Source of the DNA: Pseudobutyrivibrio ruminis HUN009
Lineage (GTDB): Bacteria > Bacillota > Clostridia > Lachnospirales > Lachnospiraceae
Assembly: GCF_000703005.1 (NCBI RefSeq)
Contig: NZ_JNLH01000001.1
Location: 771,501 to 835,500, forward strand
DNA: 64,000 nt
Direction: 5' to 3'
Made by a program: the position numbers and the translations under genes. Each line of letters opens with the position of its first letter. The stretch's first letter is position 1. Under the pieces are notes generated by a model, which did no database searches, was not told the DNA's origin, and saw only the letters and a program-made list of their open reading frames with translations. Positions 24,764-32,704 of this stretch are shown piece after piece.

Positions 24764-25204
24764 CTAGGTGATTATATCAAGGAGCAATCCCCTGATTTCA
24801 TCTACTCTATTTAATATATCAATGTGGTCCTTTTCATCCTGAACAAGGGCTGTTGCCAGCTCGTCCATATGCTCATCTACAAGCTTTATCATACCATAAA
24901 CTCTATGGCGACCACGTCTGTCTAAAAAGTTTTCTCGCGAAAACTTGTGGCTTCGATTTACAACCTCGTTAAGGAAATCCTTGACCAATCCGCGGTAGCG
25001 CTTCATGTCACGAATGTCCATATGCTCAGACAAAAGCTTTCCCTGAGTGGTTATGTCGTTTAAAAGATTTGTGAGCTTTTCCTGAAGCTCAGCATCATCT
25101 ACGGCTGCTGCAAGTGTAAATTTGAATGTGTCATCTACAGGTGCTGTGGATTTTGCCTGGTCTGTAGGTTGAACTTGGCTCACATCATTTACTCTAATAT
25201 CCAT
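24764..25204 (-). CDS. yaaR: YaaR family protein (DUF327)
   Basis: This 146-residue, mostly helical protein has the DUF327 features DAELQEKLTNLLNDITTQGK, DMKRYRGLVKDFLNEVVNRS and HRVYGMIKLVDEHMDELATA. The function is unknown, but the gene is conserved between the kinase gene and holB in Firmicutes. It starts 1 base after the guanylate-kinase-like gene stop. Confidence 0.9.
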   Translation of the reverse strand: MDIRVNDVSQVQPTDQAKSTAPVDDTFKFTLAAAVDDAELQEKLTNLLNDITTQGKLLSEHMDIRDMKRYRGLVKDFLNEVVNRSHKFSRENFLDRRGRHRVYGMIKLVDEHMDELATALVQDEKDHIDILNRVDEIRGLLLDIIT

Positions 25205-25205
25205 G

Positions 25206-25799
25206 CTAACCCCTTCTATCTTTTATAAAGGCGGCGATTCTGTCGCAGGTGATTCTGCTGTCATCATCATTTTTGAAGACATTGGAAACCTGTGCTGCAT
25301 CTAGATTCTCCTGGGAGAAATCCTGCTGGTCAGCCAAGAATCGTCTACACATTTCCTCGTACTTTGGGTGTTCCTGACTTCGTTCTCTCTCAAGTGCTCT
25401 CGAAAGACGAACACCATCATCTACCTCTATATATATCGGCAAAACAGCGTCTTTTCCGTAATAATCACGAATCTTTACAAAGCTTTCAACTGTACCAATG
25501 ATAAGATAATCATTTTTCGATAAATCAATCTGTCCATCGTCTACAGTAAAATAGAACCATGGACCATGAACAGTATCGTATTTACGAATTTCGATTACTT
25601 TTCCCGCCTCAACTAATTTGTCCTTTTCTTCAATGGATACGAAGTTGTATTCATCACCAGGCTTTTCATTACTTCTGATTGGTCTGGTTGTGTATGAAAC
25701 AATTCGCTTTAAATCTAAATCCCCTTTGTCTAGCAAAAGCTTAAATATAGTGTCTTTTCCCGATGAGCTTTTGCCCATTATGCAATAAATACTTCCCAT
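25206..25799 (-). CDS. guanylate-kinase-like protein
   Basis: The 197-residue P-loop kinase begins MGSIYCIMGKSSSGKDTIF. It has the GMP-kinase lid segment SYTTRPIRSNEKPGDEYNFV (about 35-54), which in guanylate kinases binds GMP. The P-loop is GKSSSGKDT instead of the usual GPSGVGKST. In Bacillus this place (yaaO-x-yaaR-holB) is held by thymidylate kinase tmk. The present protein has no TMP-kinase motifs, so a different nucleotide kinase occupies the slot. It may be a second guanylate kinase paralogue; the true substrate is uncertain. Confidence 0.85.
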   Translation of the reverse strand: MGSIYCIMGKSSSGKDTIFKLLLDKGDLDLKRIVSYTTRPIRSNEKPGDEYNFVSIEEKDKLVEAGKVIEIRKYDTVHGPWFYFTVDDGQIDLSKNDYLIIGTVESFVKIRDYYGKDAVLPIYIEVDDGVRLSRALERERSQEHPKYEEMCRRFLADQQDFSQENLDAAQVSNVFKNDDDSRITCDRIAAFIKDRRG

Positions 25800-25845
25800 T
25801 TTGTCCTCTTTTTTCTTTTGTATCTAAAGTATAATTCAGCCAAGG

Positions 25846-27204
25846 CTAATTGACAACGTAGATACAGTCATTATTTATTCCTGTTACGTGTATTCCACTT
25901 TCCTTTGCCTGGCGGATTAGTTTGATTGCCTCCGCTGAAATGACTTCTCCAGGTACTACAACAGGTGCCCCTGGCGGATAAAGACAAATCTCATCCTGAC
26001 ATACAAGTCCTGTGGCCTGTGAAATGTTGACCTGTCGACCTTCGCCTTTCTTGGCTTCCCAAGGCTCCATTATTTTTTTGCTATCAATCCAGACCATTGG
26101 CACATCTACGTTTCCATTCTCTAGTCCTTCGTCTATTTCAAGCAATGCTTTTTTTAATCTCTCAAAACCTTCCCTGGAATCCATAATGCTTGTCATGGCA
26201 AGCAGATATGAAAAGCTTGAAAGCTCTGTTTCTATTTCGTATTTATCCCTGAGGATTCTAGCCAGTTCCACCCCGGAGATATTTGTGTGCTTTGTAATTA
26301 TTACAAGCTTTCCTGGATCCTTTGTTTCGCTAGGTTCTACCAATACTTTCAGGTGCTTTAATTGTCCGCTAATCTTATAGAAATCCTTTAAGTTATCCAC
26401 ATAATCCCTAAACATATCCGCAGATTGTTCAAGAATGGTCATACAGTGACTAATGGAATTCATCAGTACATAGCTTGGTGAACTGGTCTCGAAAATATCC
26501 AATGCTGCTGCAATCTTTCTACTATCAACTCTATTTCCACTCACATGCATTACCGCTGTCTGTGTAAGAGCTGGTAAAGTTTTATGGAGACTTTGGACAG
26601 TGATATCTGCTTTACCAACTGCAGATTCTTTAAATGCTTCATTAAATCCGAGATGAGCACCATGGGCTTGATCCACTATCAGTATTATGCCTTTGGCGTG
26701 ACAGTATTTTGAAATATCTTCCAGCTTACAGTGATATCCTTCGTAAGTAGGACTCGTCAGAAGAATTGCTTTGGGCATACCGTATTTTTCTACTGCAGAT
26801 TTAATCTCTTCTAAAGTTGCTGCCCTATATATTCCGTTTTCATCTGCTCTAGAATTAACATATCCAACCTTCAAGTGTCTTAGGATTGCGCCATTGTAAA
26901 CACTTTTATGAGAATTTCTCTGGATAAGAATTAAATCATTTTCACAACAACAGCTATATATCGCAGCAAGGTTTCCTACCGTGGAGCCGCCTACTAAAAT
27001 AAAGCTTTTATCAGCTCCATAGATTCTAGCCAGCCTATTTTGCTCCTCAGCTATAACCTCCTCTGGGTCATGCAAATCGTCCACTCCATCCACTTCCGTC
27101 ATATCTATTTTGTATGGCCCCTCAAGCATTCTCTTATGGCCTGGCATGTGGAATGGATACATATTCGATTTTGAATAATCTTCTAATATTTTTTCTAAAC
27201 TCAT
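25846..27204 (-). CDS. Orn/Lys/Arg decarboxylase (YaaO type)
   Basis: This 452-residue fold-type I PLP enzyme lacks the wing domain of the large inducible decarboxylases. Active-site features are MYPFHMPGHKRMLEG, STVGNLAAIYSCC, VDQAHGAHLGF with Asp178 and His181, and the PLP lysine K208 in SLHKTLPALTQTAVMH. It would decarboxylate lysine, ornithine or arginine, or a related substrate, to make a polyamine; the exact amino acid cannot be told. It is the first gene of the cluster down to sir2, as yaaO is in Bacillus, and is divergent from mobA. Confidence 0.92.
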   Translation of the reverse strand: MSLEKILEDYSKSNMYPFHMPGHKRMLEGPYKIDMTEVDGVDDLHDPEEVIAEEQNRLARIYGADKSFILVGGSTVGNLAAIYSCCCENDLILIQRNSHKSVYNGAILRHLKVGYVNSRADENGIYRAATLEEIKSAVEKYGMPKAILLTSPTYEGYHCKLEDISKYCHAKGIILIVDQAHGAHLGFNEAFKESAVGKADITVQSLHKTLPALTQTAVMHVSGNRVDSRKIAAALDIFETSSPSYVLMNSISHCMTILEQSADMFRDYVDNLKDFYKISGQLKHLKVLVEPSETKDPGKLVIITKHTNISGVELARILRDKYEIETELSSFSYLLAMTSIMDSREGFERLKKALLEIDEGLENGNVDVPMVWIDSKKIMEPWEAKKGEGRQVNISQATGLVCQDEICLYPPGAPVVVPGEVISAEAIKLIRQAKESGIHVTGINNDCIYVVN

Positions 27205-27268
27205 TTTCTAGCTTTTATTTTCTACAAAGAATCAATATAATGGATTTTATCAAAGCAAGGAGGATGTT

Positions 27269-27886
27269 ATGAATAGGACTTTAGTTATCCTTTGCGGTGG
27301 CGATAGTTCCCGCATGGGTACAAAGAAAGCACTTTTACCCTTTGAAGATAAAACTATGGTTGAATATATCTACGATAAATTCAGTCCATTTTTTGATAAG
27401 ATTTACCTTTCAGTAAATGAGCGTGGTGACCTTACTCATTTGGGCCTTGATGCTCAGGAAATTCCTGACATCTATCGAAACGCCGGCCCTGTAGGCGCCA
27501 TTCTTTCCTGCCTTACAATGATTTCAGGAGATAGAGCATTTTTCATGTCAGTGGACACTCCATTTATGGATCCACGCATTGCAGCTTATCTCTATGACCA
27601 TTCATATAATTACGACATCACAACTTTTAAGTTTGATGGTGAATTTTTAGATACCATCTGTGGTGTTTATCACAAGCGTTGCATCGGCCCTCTTTTCAAA
27701 GGTATCTTTTTCAAAAAAACTACCAAGAGTTACATTCAGGCTAGATGCTATACCAATCTTGTGGATACAGAAGTTATTGACAGCATTTCCACTGTTTCTA
27801 TGGAGCAACAGTTCTACAAAGTAAACGACAGAAACTCATATTACTATGCTGTCTTCTCTATTTTGAAGCACAACTTTGTTTGCTAA
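27269..27886 (+). CDS. mobA: MobA-like molybdenum cofactor guanylyltransferase
   Basis: The 205-residue nucleotidyltransferase begins MNRTLVILCGGDSSRMGTKK, with the LCGGxSSRMG-K nucleotide-binding loop. It has KALLPFEDKTMVEYIYDKF, the metal Asp in SVDTPFMDP, and NAGPVGAILSCL. By family it attaches GMP to molybdopterin in the cytoplasm. No other cofactor genes are in the window, so the related general NTP-transferase role remains possible. The gene runs rightward against the arm and is convergent with the AbiEii-like gene, 3 bases away. Confidence 0.85.
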   Translation: MNRTLVILCGGDSSRMGTKKALLPFEDKTMVEYIYDKFSPFFDKIYLSVNERGDLTHLGLDAQEIPDIYRNAGPVGAILSCLTMISGDRAFFMSVDTPFMDPRIAAYLYDHSYNYDITTFKFDGEFLDTICGVYHKRCIGPLFKGIFFKKTTKSYIQARCYTNLVDTEVIDSISTVSMEQQFYKVNDRNSYYYAVFSILKHNFVC

Positions 27887-27889
27887 GAC

Positions 27890-28744
27890 TTAATCTAGGA
27901 ATCGCTTAAGCTGTGGCATCCAATCTCCAAGGAAGACCATGTTTTTTTCCATGGCGTCCCAGATAGGGCTTAAAAAGTTAATTAGGCAATTATTAACGTC
28001 CGACCATTGTGGCTCGGACTTCTTTTTTTGCCTCAACTCAACCTTCCACTTTCTTTTCATGTAGGTGTAATCACCGTAGCTTTTGAGCATATTAAGTCTT
28101 GTGTCATCGATAACTATATCTTTTTCTTTTACAAGCTCATTTAATCTATCCTTTACCTTTCGCCCATTTACTGGATTTGATGTAAGGATTTCATAGGCAT
28201 CATAATAATGATCCATGTTATTTATAAGCTCTAGTTTATCTATTATCTCAAGCAGATGCTTTGACAATTCTTCCTCTTTTGGATTGATAAGCACATCTAC
28301 TTTTCTATTTCCGTATGCAATCAGTTCCAAGGTGATTTTTTCTGGTTCATGGCTTGCCCCGTGCTTTTTGAAATATAGATTTATCGGAATGTACATATCA
28401 TCAATGGTTATTTTTAAGCTGATTCCGGTTTCACCTACAGAACCGTTTACCACCATACCCTCTAAAGCGCCCTTAGCCATTATTTCTTTTAGTATATCTC
28501 GCACGTAAAGAATTGCCATTTTATCATCAAGGTCTCTTACATACTCGTAGTAGATATTGCTAATGCAAAGATCTTTATAGACATCTGACTTGAATTCCGC
28601 CGAATTACATAGATATAGCTCATTGCAATATTTTCCATTGGCAAGCAACTCAATTACAATTTCACATACTGCTGCAGAAAGCAAATTCTTGAAAGGAATA
28701 TTTAGTTGTTCCGACTTTTCCTTTATGTTTCCTTTGTTTATCAT
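27890..28744 (-). CDS. divergent AbiEii-like toxin (nucleotidyltransferase family)
   Basis: ATG at 28744 is chosen because it overlaps the antitoxin stop (TAATG); a GTG three codons upstream is possible. The 284-residue protein matches AbiEii/AbiGii layout in position, size and in a segment like the family core, IDKLELINNMDHYYDAYEIL, with a basic C-terminus. The usual N-terminal GGTxL and DID metal motifs are not obvious: the region reads ELYLCNSAEFKSDVYKDLCI. It may therefore be a divergent or inactive nucleotidyltransferase. With the upstream gene it would form a type IV toxin-antitoxin or abortive infection module. Identification rests mainly on the pair. Confidence 0.6.
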   Translation of the reverse strand: MINKGNIKEKSEQLNIPFKNLLSAAVCEIVIELLANGKYCNELYLCNSAEFKSDVYKDLCISNIYYEYVRDLDDKMAILYVRDILKEIMAKGALEGMVVNGSVGETGISLKITIDDMYIPINLYFKKHGASHEPEKITLELIAYGNRKVDVLINPKEEELSKHLLEIIDKLELINNMDHYYDAYEILTSNPVNGRKVKDRLNELVKEKDIVIDDTRLNMLKSYGDYTYMKRKWKVELRQKKKSEPQWSDVNNCLINFLSPIWDAMEKNMVFLGDWMPQLKRFLD

Positions 28745-29385
28745 TACAACCACACACCTATCATATTCTGAACTTTTTTAAGAACCTTACGCTCCTTGGC
28801 ATATTCCATAAGCTTTGCCACATCTTTTTTTTCATCCATGATGTAGGCTAACACTCCAGTTTTGAATATCTCTCTATCTATCTTTTCCTGATATTTCAGT
28901 ACGTCGCAGATTAATCTTTCTTTGGTGTAGATTTTCATACGACCACCTGCAAAATCCGTCTCTGTTACACCAAGCTCCAAAACTTCTGGCTCTGTATAGT
29001 ATGGCTCCACAATTGGATAATCAATATGGAATCTAGATTTACTTGTGTTTTTATTAATCGCAATACTCCACTTGTATGGTCTGTCCTTTAAATAACCATA
29101 CACCCAAAGAGCTGATTCAATTGTCAGGATTCCGTCTTCTCCAAACAGCTTATAAATCCACTGCTCCTCACTGCACTCGAAATACTTTGTAGTGTAGTAT
29201 CCGCTTTTTACTCTGATTAAATATCCCTCTTCTACGAACTTAAGCACGCGACGATAGTCTACTCCCAGGGCTTCAATTTCACTTGTTTTGATTAATCCGC
29301 CGTTAGCCTCTACTAAATCATTAATCTGCTCCAGCTGATACTGCTTCTTTTCATCTCTTGAAAATAAGTTTTCCATTTTTTCCAC
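28744..29385 (-). CDS. AbiEi-type antitoxin / transcriptional regulator
   Basis: The 213-residue protein starts with a winged-helix domain (about 15-70). KTSEIEALGVDYRRVLKFVE and GYLIRVKSGYYTTKYF match the AbiEi antitoxin pattern of a short helix-turn-helix followed by a wing. The remaining ~140 residues have the family segment MKIYTKERLICDVLKYQEKI. AbiEi antitoxins repress their own operon and neutralise the AbiEii toxin, and here the toxin start codon overlaps the antitoxin stop. The gene is divergent from the ArgR-like gene at 29548. Confidence 0.8.
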   Translation of the reverse strand: MEKMENLFSRDEKKQYQLEQINDLVEANGGLIKTSEIEALGVDYRRVLKFVEEGYLIRVKSGYYTTKYFECSEEQWIYKLFGEDGILTIESALWVYGYLKDRPYKWSIAINKNTSKSRFHIDYPIVEPYYTEPEVLELGVTETDFAGGRMKIYTKERLICDVLKYQEKIDREIFKTGVLAYIMDEKKDVAKLMEYAKERKVLKKVQNMIGVWL

Positions 29386-29415
29386 TCCTGCTTGCTTTAC
29401 GAGGTTATTTTCTTC

Positions 29416-29444
29416 ATTATCACATTCTATTATTGAGGTGTCAA
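29416..29444 (-). promoter_or_regulatory. promoter of AbiE-like operon
   Basis: Minus-strand TTGACA (29439-29444), a 17-base spacer and GATAAT (29416-29421) form a near-consensus promoter about 30 bases upstream of the antitoxin ATG. Confidence 0.8.
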
Positions 29445-29502
29445 CTAATCTATATTTCTGTGATATTTTGCATAATGTCTTCTTTTTGTCGTAATTTTGT
29501 CT

Positions 29503-29508
29503 TATAAT
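29503..29508 (+). promoter_or_regulatory. -10 box of ArgR-like gene
   Basis: A perfect TATAAT lies 40 bases upstream of the ATG at 29548. No good -35 is visible at 17 bases. Confidence 0.45.
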
Positions 29509-29547
29509 ACAAATATAGCTATTATTTTTGTCTTTTTGGAGGAATAT

Positions 29548-30060
29548 ATGTCTGAAGAAAAAATCACACTTAGAAAAAATCCTTCTCGTAAAGAATGTGA
29601 GAAGGTAATTAGGAAGATACTAATGACAGAGGTGCTAGAACGAGGTACAAATGAACATTTCAAAAGTGCCTCTGATTTTATGAGCTACTTTCAGTCTCTT
29701 TACCCTGCTAGTGACAGCTTAACAAAACAGGTTCAACGTGCAGTGAAAGCTCTTGGTATGCCAAAGGATGATCGAGGCTATTTCATCATAAACAAAACTG
29801 AAGAACAGCTTGGCCAGGATAAAGAAATTTCTTTTCTTATGACAAAGTCTCATTGCGAGCTCGTTCCTTTTGAGAATTATGAAACTCTATTTCTGAAGGC
29901 TGATGGCAAATACAAGGATTATCTGTTCCAGCTTCTTTCAGAATCAGATACATTTGCAGACAAGGTAATTACCATGATTAACTCTTCAAATGGGATTATA
30001 TTGTTTACAAACAACAAACATCAATTAGAAATCTTAATAAATAGTCTGATAAATAGATAA
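29548..30060 (+). CDS. ArgR-like regulator (tentative)
   Basis: ATG at 29548 follows GGAGG by 5 bases; the longer frame has no site. The 170-residue protein has a basic N-terminal ~70 residues that fit the ArgR winged helix (SASDFMSYFQSLYPAS, TKQVQRAVKALGMPKDDRGY). The C-terminal ~75 residues match the trimer/arginine-binding alpha/beta topology (HCELVPFENYETLFLKADGK, NGIILFTNNKHQLEILINSL). The GT..DD signature of ArgR is not clear, so it may be a divergent member or another regulator of similar size. It is a single gene between the AbiE pair and a terminator. Confidence 0.45.
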   Translation: MSEEKITLRKNPSRKECEKVIRKILMTEVLERGTNEHFKSASDFMSYFQSLYPASDSLTKQVQRAVKALGMPKDDRGYFIINKTEEQLGQDKEISFLMTKSHCELVPFENYETLFLKADGKYKDYLFQLLSESDTFADKVITMINSSNGIILFTNNKHQLEILINSLINR

Positions 30061-30106
30061 ATATTTTCTGTTAACGTGAAAATAATTTTCATGTCTATAA
30101 TAATAC

Positions 30107-30141
30107 AAAACGACAGCTTATCTAACTTAGGCTGTCGTTTT
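30107..30141. terminator. bidirectional terminator
   Basis: AAAACGACAGC (30107-30117) pairs with GCTGTCGTTTT (30131-30141); T-runs follow in both directions. It serves the ArgR-like gene and the convergent carboxypeptidase gene. Confidence 0.88.
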
Positions 30142-30188
30142 TGTTATACTTTGTCTTTATCATGAAGAATCAGGACATTTCTTGTCGT

Positions 30189-31583
30189 TTATCTACGTCT
30201 TTTTCTTCTCCTACCATTATCTCTAATGATAGTCATGTTTGTCTTTTGTGGTCTTTGATGTCTGCTCATGAATCGATGTCTGAATAAAAGTATCTCACTT
30301 GATTTACTTCTTATAAACATAATCAAACAAATAACCGCAAGAACTATAAGGATTACTAACCCAATTTTAGGATAATCAACTTGTATATACTCTTTACCAC
30401 TTCCACCATCTTCTACTGGAATGTTATCGAATGGATAACTACCAGTTGTATCTGCGTTTGTAAATATCAAATTGGCATATCCCACTGATTTATCTGCATA
30501 CGAATACTGTAACTGTCCTATAACTGATGAATCTTCCTCATCAGAATATGGAACTACAGTTGAGGTTACATCTAATATACTGGCTGTCTTAGGAATAACA
30601 ATTATTCCGTCTTCGTCTACTTTTATTAATTCACTGTTTTCACTAAGGACACCAGTTACATTAACATCATCCTCTGATATTGAAGCAAAATCCGCTACTG
30701 CATATTTGCTGAAATTATCAAAGCAGTACTCAAACAGGTTTGTTGTATCAGTGTATTCGTCTGTGGTTGTATCTTTCATTACAACGCACACAAGGGTCAT
30801 ACCATCTTTCTTAGCATATGTAACAAGTGTTGCGCCTGCCACTACAGTGTATCCTGTTTTACCACCTAAGCAGTAATCGTACAGATACTGATTTGTTTTG
30901 TAGTAATGAAGCATTTGATGATGGTTATTAAGTGGTGTTGGATCTGAATGTTTATTTGTGGCTGGAATTGTATAGTTCTTTGTTCCAACGATTTCTGCAA
31001 ACTTTGGAATCTTGTATGCTGCTCTTGAAATCAAAGCCATATCATAAGCACTTGTATAATGCTCTTCATCAGGAAGACCATTTGAGTTGTTGAAGTGGGT
31101 ATTCTTGCAGCCAAGTTCTTTAGCCTTAGCATTCATCATATCAACAAAGCTATCCATATCTCCGGCCACATGCTCACCTAATGCATAAGCGCACTCATTT
31201 GCTGACTCTAACATCATTCCATAGAGTGTCTGCTCAACCGTCATTTCCTCTCCAACATCTCTGGCAATGCTGGACGAACCAAGCTCTGTGCCATATACCG
31301 CTTCTGCAGAGAATGTGACTGTCTCATCCAAATCACAATTTTCCAAGACGATAAGGGCTGTCATTATTTTTGTGATACTGGCAGGATAATGCACATCATC
31401 CATATTCTTAGAATATAGGATTGTTCCTGTTTCCTCTTCCATTACAATGGCTGATTCCGCCACTACATCAACTCCACTAGGCCAATAATCTGCAGCCTCA
31501 GCCTGGATTGTTTTCATTGAAAATATGCTGTTAGCAATAAAAATAAAGGCTAATGCCTTTGCAAGTTTTCTTTTTATATTCAT
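30189..31583 (-). CDS. serine-type D-Ala-D-Ala carboxypeptidase (S11)
   Basis: The 464-residue penicillin-binding protein of the DacF/PBP5 type trims the terminal D-Ala of peptidoglycan side chains. The signal peptide spans about 1-30. Catalytic motifs are SITK (S69-K72), SAN (S127-N129) and KTG (K242-G244). A beta-rich C-terminal domain follows, then a membrane span (about 409-430, LVILIVLAVICLIMFI) and a basic tail ending RRRKRRR. Most family members anchor through an amphipathic helix; this one has a true transmembrane segment. It is divergent from trmB. Confidence 0.93.
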   Translation of the reverse strand: MNIKRKLAKALAFIFIANSIFSMKTIQAEAADYWPSGVDVVAESAIVMEEETGTILYSKNMDDVHYPASITKIMTALIVLENCDLDETVTFSAEAVYGTELGSSSIARDVGEEMTVEQTLYGMMLESANECAYALGEHVAGDMDSFVDMMNAKAKELGCKNTHFNNSNGLPDEEHYTSAYDMALISRAAYKIPKFAEIVGTKNYTIPATNKHSDPTPLNNHHQMLHYYKTNQYLYDYCLGGKTGYTVVAGATLVTYAKKDGMTLVCVVMKDTTTDEYTDTTNLFEYCFDNFSKYAVADFASISEDDVNVTGVLSENSELIKVDEDGIIVIPKTASILDVTSTVVPYSDEEDSSVIGQLQYSYADKSVGYANLIFTNADTTGSYPFDNIPVEDGGSGKEYIQVDYPKIGLVILIVLAVICLIMFIRSKSSEILLFRHRFMSRHQRPQKTNMTIIRDNGRRRKRRR

Positions 31584-31658
31584 ACTCTTTTTCCTTTACG
31601 ACTATTTAGTATAACTTCTCTATTTAGTCTGTTGCAATACTAATCTTACGATTTTTAT

Positions 31659-31666
31659 GTTATAAT
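31659..31666 (+). promoter_or_regulatory. trmB: extended -10 promoter of trmB
   Basis: TGTTATAAT, an extended -10 element, lies 30 bases upstream of the trmB ATG. Confidence 0.55.
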
Positions 31667-31695
31667 CCATTTTGATTTTATTTTTGGAGGTTATT

Positions 31696-32340
31696 ATGAG
31701 ATTAAGAAATATCCCAGGAGCTGATGAGGTTGTTGCAAATAGTCCTTATTGCATTCAGAATCCTACAAAGCTCAAGGGCTCATATAAAAAAGAAGTATTT
31801 GGCAATGACAATCCTATTCATATTGAAATTGGAATGGGTAAAGGACAGTTTATCACCACTCTTGCAAAAGAGAACCCTGATATTAACTATATAGGAATCG
31901 AAAGATACACTTCTGTTTTACTTAGAGCCGTTCAGAAGGTGCAGGATGAAGAAATTCCTAATCTTCGTTTCATCTGTTTTGATGCTGCTGAGATACTTGA
32001 TATCTTTGCTTGCCATGAAGTAGATAGAATCTATCTCAACTTCAGCGATCCATGGCCAAAGGACAGACATGCGAAGCGTCGCCTTACATCTTCTACTTTC
32101 TTAAACAGATATAATTCAATTCTTTCTAAGGAAGGACATATTGAATTCAAAACTGACAACAGAGATTTATTTGATTTTTCTGTAGAAGAAATAGACAATC
32201 ATCCTTTATGGAAACTTGATGCTGTAACTTACGATTTACATAATGATGAGACTATGAACGCCGGCAATATTATGACTGAATACGAAGAGAAGTTTTCTAG
32301 TAAGGGAAATCCAATTTGTAAGCTCATTACAAGTAGATAA
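31696..32340 (+). CDS. trmB: tRNA (guanine46-N7)-methyltransferase
   Basis: ATG at 31696 is used (GGAGG 7 bases upstream). The 214-residue enzyme begins MRLRNIPGADEVVANSPYCI. It has the SAM-binding segment IHIEIGMGKGQFITTLAKE and the TrmB signature LNFSDPWPKDRHAKRRLTS, where Asp and the following residues position G46. It adds a methyl group to N7 of G46 in the variable loop. Single gene with its own promoter and terminator, rightward. Confidence 0.96.
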   Translation: MRLRNIPGADEVVANSPYCIQNPTKLKGSYKKEVFGNDNPIHIEIGMGKGQFITTLAKENPDINYIGIERYTSVLLRAVQKVQDEEIPNLRFICFDAAEILDIFACHEVDRIYLNFSDPWPKDRHAKRRLTSSTFLNRYNSILSKEGHIEFKTDNRDLFDFSVEEIDNHPLWKLDAVTYDLHNDETMNAGNIMTEYEEKFSSKGNPICKLITSR

Positions 32341-32344
32341 TAGT

Positions 32345-32374
32345 AAAGCCTTGATTATTACAATCAAGGCTTTT
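32345..32374 (+). terminator. terminator of trmB
   Basis: AAAGCCTTGATT (32345-32356) pairs with AATCAAGGCTTT (32362-32373), followed by TTTATTTT. Confidence 0.9.
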
Positions 32375-32401
32375 ATTTTAAATATTTTTAGATATAAAAA
32401 A

Positions 32402-32424
32402 ACCACCGAAGAATCTTCGATGGT
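32402..32424 (-). terminator. terminator of tRNA-Lys
   Basis: ACCACCGAA (32402-32410) and TTCGATGGT (32416-32424) form a short stem with a T-run of seven on the minus strand, just downstream of the tRNA gene. Confidence 0.85.
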
Positions 32425-32428
32425 CAAA

Positions 32429-32501
32429 TGCGCGATCAGGGGTTCGAACCCTGGACACCCTGATTAAGAGTCAGGTGCTCTGCCAGCTGAGCTAATCGCG
32501 C
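32429..32501 (-). tRNA. tRNA-Lys (anticodon CUU)
   Basis: A cloverleaf folds on the minus strand. The acceptor GCGCGAT pairs with ATCGCGC, the D arm contains AGCTCAGCTGGCAGAGC, the anticodon stem is CCTGA/TCAGG with loop CTCTTAA (anticodon CTT) and the T arm is CAGGG-TTCGAAC-CCCTG. Discriminator A; CCA is not encoded. Length 73. Confidence 0.96.
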
Positions 32502-32535
32502 TCATTCATTTGTTATTGCCTCAGCAACGAATATA

Positions 32536-32564
32536 AGTATATAGCCTGATTGATTTTTTTGCAA
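32536..32564 (-). promoter_or_regulatory. promoter of tRNA-Lys
   Basis: Minus-strand TTGCAA (32559-32564), 17 bases, TATACT (32536-32541), about 30 bases upstream of the mature 5' end. Confidence 0.75.
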
Positions 32565-32669
32565 GTCTTTTTTTCATTTTTTTACGTTTTTTAACAACTT
32601 TTTTTACTACAGTTATCTGAAAATTCCAACACGCTCATTCTTTATTGTTTATTGATTATATAAATAACA

Positions 32670-32697
32670 ATACCTGCCTCTGATTTGAGACAGGTAT
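32670..32697 (-). terminator. terminator of fliY-like/acidic-repeat operon
   Basis: ATACCTGCCTC (32670-32680) pairs with GAGACAGGTAT (32687-32697) with one mismatch, and TGTTATTT follows on the minus strand. Confidence 0.78.
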
Positions 32698-32704
32698 CTT
32701 AATT

